Origin: Clostridia bacterium
Lineage (GTDB): Bacteria; UBA6262; WVXT01; JAUXBS01
Direction of reading: 5' to 3'
Length of the DNA stretch: 28,590 bases
Assembly: GCA_030618495.1 (NCBI GenBank)
Contig: JAUXDE010000007.1
Coordinates: 1 to 28,590, forward strand
The position numbers and the translations under genes are program-made. Positions 25,501 to 28,590 of this stretch are shown in pieces (the first letter of the stretch is position 1; every line of letters begins with the position of its first letter). The notes under the pieces are model-generated. The model saw only the letters and a program-made list of their open reading frames with translations, had not been told where the DNA came from and did no database searches.

Positions 25501-27870
25501 ATGGAAGATATTCTAATAAACTACCTGGATTTTGCGGGGGAGGTGGACGGGAACATCTATCTTCGCGGGGATTATAACAAACCTGTTTTAAGGGCTGATT
25601 TAGTTTCAAAAAACAACACTATTTTCGGATACAAACTGAAGAACCTTAAAACGAAAGTAAGAATTCAGGAATCCGTACTGTACGTGGATTCGCTGTCCGC
25701 GGAATACGCTCAGAGTATCATCCGCCTCGGCAGAAAAAGTGTTTTTACAAGCAAGGGTGGGAAGAAGTACGGGTTTTCTTTTCCCGTTCACCTTAGAAAC
25801 GTCGGGATGAAAAATCTTTCATTATTCGGTGAATTGAAGTTGGAGGGGGTCGCGGATTTCTCGGGAGAACAGAGCAGGATTAACACGGAGATTACAATCA
25901 ATGACCTGTGGATTAACCAGTGGAACATTGCGGGAATGAAGACAAGGCTGGATTACAAGAATGATATAATCAGGTATATTTATCCCGGCAAGGAAACCAA
26001 GTTCGGGGCAAAAGTAAATTTAAGCGATCCTGATATTATCAGAGTGGAGAACATTGAAATTTATGACGGTAAAAAGAAAATATTAGATGTTAAGTGCGAT
26101 GTAAATATGAGAAACGGACATATAATAGGCAGCATGAAAACATTAAATCATGGGATAGAAACCCGGACGCTGGGTAAACTGTTGAACCTCAGGGATGAAC
26201 AGAAAGGACAAACGACATTTAATGTTAACCTGGCCGGCAACTGGCTTGGTTTACTGTCAGGCTCAAAGGAATATTTGGAGGAAAAGCCTTCTGTGGAAGG
26301 GACGGTGGAAATCAACGGGGGTAACCTCCGTTATCTTGATTTTGATAAACTAAGGGCTTCTTTCAAAGGTGATGAAAAAGAGATTGAACTGGAATACCTG
26401 CAGGTAATGAAAACCGACAAGTACGTTATAGATGCCTCGGGAAAACTGCCGTATGAAACTGCCGGAGAAACCCCGGAGAAGGACCATCGGATAAGAGTAA
26501 AAATGTTCGGTGACAACAGCATGCAATTGCTTTCTTTCCTGGGGCCAATAATTGAAGACTGCAGCGGCGCCATAGATGGAGAGGCAACAATAACCGGTTC
26601 GGTCAGCAAGCCGGTAATCAATGGCTATTTCAAGGGCAGCGGTGGAGTTATTAAGAAGAAAATAAAAAAACCGTATTTTGGCGGCAGGATAACGGATGTT
26701 TTAGTCGATATCGGTATTAAAAACAATAACCTGAAGATAAATAAATTCCGCGGCAGGATGGAAGATGCCAGGCTTGACATCTCCGGGGACCTGTCCTTTA
26801 CAGGAGATTCAGTAAGGGATTTTGATCTGTATATGGAAATGGAAGGAGGAGCCGGCATATCGATAGAAAGCCATTACCTTGCTATTCCCATTGGTCTGCT
26901 TGGCGGCGAACGGGGGGGGAGTCCGTCAAAAGGAAAGATAAAAGGCGAAATACATGCATACGGAAGCATGGGGGCTTATCAGATTGACGGGGAAATTGAA
27001 TTAAACGAGTCGCATTTTACCTTCCCGGCGATGCCGAAAAACAGAGACAAGGGAAGGATGGAATTTTTAATGCCTGCGACGTGGGACCTGAAGCTGACTA
27101 CGGGAGAGAATGTTACTTATACCAAGCAGTACATTACCGCCCGCATTAAAGGCGGCATTGGAATTGCGGGTAACACGAACGAATTGATAGTGAACGGTGA
27201 AGCGCAGACTATAGACGGTGATATATATTATCTTAATTCCAACTACAAGCTAAAGGAAGGAAACATTGAAATAATAGACAACAATGTGATGATGAGCGGA
27301 AGAGCGGAGACCAGGATTCCGGGCGATACGATAATCATGTCCATAGAAAGGTCGAGTTTTCCGGACCTTAAAATCAGATTGTCCTCGCTTACCGACAGTG
27401 AAATGAGTTCTGAAGACGCTCTCTTAAAGGTTGCCGGGATGTACTACAAGGACATGTCTGAGAGGGAGAGAAATGCCATGTTGAGCCAGGAGCTCGTAAA
27501 GACATTGGATATGACCCTTGCTCCCTTGCTTGAAGACGCTATCAGGGCTGTCAGCAGGGAGTTGAAGTTACCCAAATTCCTCCAGCCGGACAGGATCAAG
27601 GTTGAACTTCCGATGATTGAAAGGTTCAGGGAATGGAATTTGCCCTACAGGATTTCAGTCGGTAAATACCTGGATAAGGAAGGGCTGTATTTCGGATATG
27701 TAATAAACAGCGATATTGCCGAGGGCGGCGAAATTGAAGTGTCACACGACGTTGATTTTCTTTCAAGATTGTTTAACCTCCCCAGTGGAGGTGAGTTTAT
27801 CAAGGTAAGACAGAAGCTCCCCCTGGGAAGAGATACGATTATTACGCTTGAAAAACAGGTAAGATTTTAA
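22582..27870 (+). CDS. tamB: TamB/AsmA-like inner-to-outer membrane bridge protein
   Basis: A very long protein (1762 residues) anchored by an N-terminal hydrophobic segment (about 11-29, FFKISITFLVAALCILGLL). The rest is almost all beta-prone repeats, as expected for a periplasm-spanning groove. Its start (MERARVIIAQRLEKVVDREISIGEVRVNLFG) is typical of the AsmA-like family. The C-terminal TamB domain (DUF490, about 1480-1762) ends with SVGKYLDKEGLYFGYVI and VRQKLPLGRDTIITLEKQVRF. Relatives move phospholipid to the outer membrane or aid barrel assembly. bamA lies 15 bases downstream and no tamA is seen, suggesting pairing with BamA as in spirochaetes and some other phyla. Its start overlaps the clpC stop. 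Confidence 0.93.
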   Translation: MKEVSIRKCFFKISITFLVAALCILGLLKINNSMERARVIIAQRLEKVVDREISIGEVRVNLFGYVMLDDVKVAGHKKLEEGKLLDCGRIVVRFNLFKYLFKKRPIEEIISKIVFHSPVLSLSSEGEMADYGIAPVIPITCNVVIKNGTADVEYGSIFSLKAINGSFKLDEDKNKVEFTISAKTGGSAEGRIKVDGVLRAEEFAVRLNGKDIGLKDYFKLLSPESRFVISRGTGDIQLILSRQSKRKKLFLSGELLVRDGSLSFKEAPYAAGIINGRIQFDNDMISCENLGLKYGESESMVSGAVMDFLSPSPKLELSAESLVELADLPGIVKQDWMDGIMPLNGKAKIEMKVAGTLDNPVLNGSLILDESTVAGVRIDNFETKFKYSDRVIDMQGFKVSLYEGVFNGKGSADFSKIKNPKLDLDFNLDGMNLALIPVLREPHEGYLNFRARLSGGLDNLQCEGDMSVRKMKIGDYALGSVSGPFRYRGGRLRFNVRELDNSYDLAVNCLWKKEEKTIDLTEFKMTLNNGGVLEFSGNVFMDGKDELNVQASIENIMANQAPFIRRYYPDINGLFDFNGWIKGTIQSPDISGLFTTKDMTVNSLDINIEADFRYFEKALSMKAFNVNDSYFGNILLDFAGGKPRVSGKMKCINAEMEVALNLLPVEMKKDVNGVVNGNVEFSGPFVSESLEASGELSIENVSFGRSGIFQKVGFGFNIADEKLMIKEFACINEQGKIEGSAEVGLKKDTANKFRIKTRWDNYSISSSTPMPYNAVVSGECAYSGKLYVTEKWKTDISGYLSTKNLTVNEEPLEEINTKVSYKNKILSIRSFTFGEIVRGNAKLSFNKPVSIDSRFRIKSKDIPDFINSFLRRKFVCEGGIMGELTGDVLFYGTVESPVMEGAFRIKDGEFRGRNIGFGWESKFKYAGKILDFENARLKFDKPYGEIIVAGKIDFNSDSPFELDGRLKSVPVEVMEDILINYLDFAGEVDGNIYLRGDYNKPVLRADLVSKNNTIFGYKLKNLKTKVRIQESVLYVDSLSAEYAQSIIRLGRKSVFTSKGGKKYGFSFPVHLRNVGMKNLSLFGELKLEGVADFSGEQSRINTEITINDLWINQWNIAGMKTRLDYKNDIIRYIYPGKETKFGAKVNLSDPDIIRVENIEIYDGKKKILDVKCDVNMRNGHIIGSMKTLNHGIETRTLGKLLNLRDEQKGQTTFNVNLAGNWLGLLSGSKEYLEEKPSVEGTVEINGGNLRYLDFDKLRASFKGDEKEIELEYLQVMKTDKYVIDASGKLPYETAGETPEKDHRIRVKMFGDNSMQLLSFLGPIIEDCSGAIDGEATITGSVSKPVINGYFKGSGGVIKKKIKKPYFGGRITDVLVDIGIKNNNLKINKFRGRMEDARLDISGDLSFTGDSVRDFDLYMEMEGGAGISIESHYLAIPIGLLGGERGGSPSKGKIKGEIHAYGSMGAYQIDGEIELNESHFTFPAMPKNRDKGRMEFLMPATWDLKLTTGENVTYTKQYITARIKGGIGIAGNTNELIVNGEAQTIDGDIYYLNSNYKLKEGNIEIIDNNVMMSGRAETRIPGDTIIMSIERSSFPDLKIRLSSLTDSEMSSEDALLKVAGMYYKDMSERERNAMLSQELVKTLDMTLAPLLEDAIRAVSRELKLPKFLQPDRIKVELPMIERFREWNLPYRISVGKYLDKEGLYFGYVINSDIAEGGEIEVSHDVDFLSRLFNLPSGGEFIKVRQKLPLGRDTIITLEKQVRF

Positions 27871-27885
27871 AGAAAAGAGAAAATA

Positions 27886-28590
27886 ATGAACAGGAAGCTT
27901 TCAATAGTTTTTATACTGCTGTTGTTTTTTGCGCAAAATATTTTCGCCGGAGCAAACATGATGGTAATGGGGGTGGAAATAGAGGGATACAGGGATACGC
28001 CGGTAAAGAAGATAAGAAAAGTAATCAAAACCAGGGTCGGGAAGGAATATTCAGAATATGAATTAAACAAGGATATCGAAAACATTTATGAATTAAACAA
28101 TTTCAATGAAGTCATGGTTGACGTTTCGGATTGTGAGGGCGGAGTAAATATTACTTTCATAGTGGTTGAGAAGCACCGCGTAAAAAGAATTGATTTTAAG
28201 GGCAACAGGAAATTCAAGGATAAAATGCTGAAGAATAAAATCGGGTCCGGTGAGAAGAAACCATTTGACAGAAAACAGATGATTGACGATGTTGACATCC
28301 TGGTCAACCTGTACAAGGAAAAGGGTTACAGCGACGTAACGGTGGAGCCTTTTACGAGTTTTGATGATGAGGGGCAGGAAGTTGCCCTTACATTTTTTAT
28401 AACGGAAGGAAATAAAATAAAAATCGGTAAGATTAATTTCATCGGCGTTAATTCCTTCAGGGTCAAGAAGATACAGGGCCTTCTTGATATAAGCAAGGGT
28501 GATATTTTTAAACCGGAGGAACTTGAGGAGGAGAGCAAGAAAATAGGGGTTTTTTATAAGAACGAAGTCGGAGGCCAAGCGGTCTTAGGA
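27886..28590 (+). CDS. bamA: Outer-membrane assembly factor BamA, N-terminal part (partial)
   Basis: BamA folds beta-barrel proteins into the outer membrane. Only about 226 genuine residues are visible. A signal peptide (MNRKLSIVFILLLFFAQNIFA) is followed by POTRA repeats at about 28-95, 96-175 and from 176. RIDFKGNRKFKDKMLKNKI, LVNLYKEKGYSDVTVEP and IGKINFIGVNSFRVKKI mark the repeat boundaries. The barrel is beyond the window. The ribosome-binding site is weak (AAGAGA). The last 26 bases of the window match a sequencing adapter, so the translation after FYKN at about 28564 is not real. POTRAs are also found in TamA, but BamA is preferred from overall style and the operon; without the barrel this is not certain. 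Confidence 0.85.
   Translation, partial: MNRKLSIVFILLLFFAQNIFAGANMMVMGVEIEGYRDTPVKKIRKVIKTRVGKEYSEYELNKDIENIYELNNFNEVMVDVSDCEGGVNITFIVVEKHRVKRIDFKGNRKFKDKMLKNKIGSGEKKPFDRKQMIDDVDILVNLYKEKGYSDVTVEPFTSFDDEGQEVALTFFITEGNKIKIGKINFIGVNSFRVKKIQGLLDISKGDIFKPEELEEESKKIGVFYKNEVGGQAVLG
28565..28590 (+). other. Sequencing-adapter contamination (MGI/BGISEQ)
   Basis: The final 26 bases begin AAGTCGGAGGCCAAGCGG and match, base for base as I recall it, the start of the standard MGI/BGISEQ forward adapter. They sit exactly at the end of the window and interrupt bamA. They should be trimmed; the real sequence ends near 28564. Confidence 0.93.

Noticed and set aside
1-28590. CRISPR array, complete insertion sequence, rRNA or tRNA gene
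   Set aside because: No regularly spaced direct repeats, transposase frame, rRNA-like sequence or tRNA fold was found on either strand.

Overview
This window is a 28.6 kb piece, apparently the end of an assembled contig, from a bacterium with an outer membrane. Lnt, a LolCD-type lipoprotein exporter, TamB and BamA are all encoded here, and those proteins only make sense in a diderm. It also carries McsA-McsB-ClpC, the arginine-phosphorylation and proteolysis module best known from Bacillus but also found in several poorly cultured diderm phyla. Base composition is moderate and AGG is a common arginine codon. The mix (short ProB without PUA, Obg without a C-terminal extension, McsAB in a diderm, GGGAC-type palindromic repeats) would suit a candidate phylum such as Omnitrophota or a relative. 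That placement is inference only; no rRNA gene is present.

Layout. At 1-726 is the 3' part of a Ser/Thr/Gly-rich gene, probably for a secreted protein, closed by a strong intrinsic terminator (760-805). A lone FGGY-family sugar kinase follows (817-2307). A perfect-consensus promoter (TTGACA, 17 bp, TATAAT; 2336-2364) then opens a tight operon rplU-rpmA-obgE-proB-pyrF-pyrE. From 6034 to 6704 lies a 670 bp gap. It holds a large nested inverted-repeat structure (6143-6412), an intrinsic terminator (6419-6439) and a 27-codon leader ORF that ends two bases before secA. Next come secA, a palindromic repeat, lnt, and prfB with an intact programmed +1 frameshift site. A short leader with a possible promoter, a TPR-like coding remnant and a terminator precedes a TPR/transmembrane/HEAT gene overlapping lysS, then lolC- and lolD-type genes. 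An ORF6N-domain gene and a class IV aminotransferase follow. After a second palindromic repeat comes mcsA-mcsB-clpC-tamB-bamA, with overlapping or near-touching reading frames.

How the genes work together. Three themes dominate. The first is translation and protein targeting (L21, L27, Obg, RF2, LysRS, SecA). The second is outer-membrane construction (Lnt acylates lipoproteins, Lol genes extract them, TamB and BamA handle lipid transport and/or beta-barrel assembly). The third is protein quality control by phospho-arginine tagging (McsA activates McsB, McsB tags, ClpC unfolds). ProB and PyrE/F supply proline and UMP.

Most notable: (i) two palindromic repeats of different sequence but the same architecture (inverted pair plus an extra adjacent copy of the right arm), each just after a gene, one of them supplying the end of the aminotransferase reading frame; (ii) the nested hairpin element after pyrE; (iii) the leader ORF before secA; (iv) the last 26 bases, which match the MGI/BGISEQ sequencing adapter and are not genomic, so bamA is cut by an artefact.
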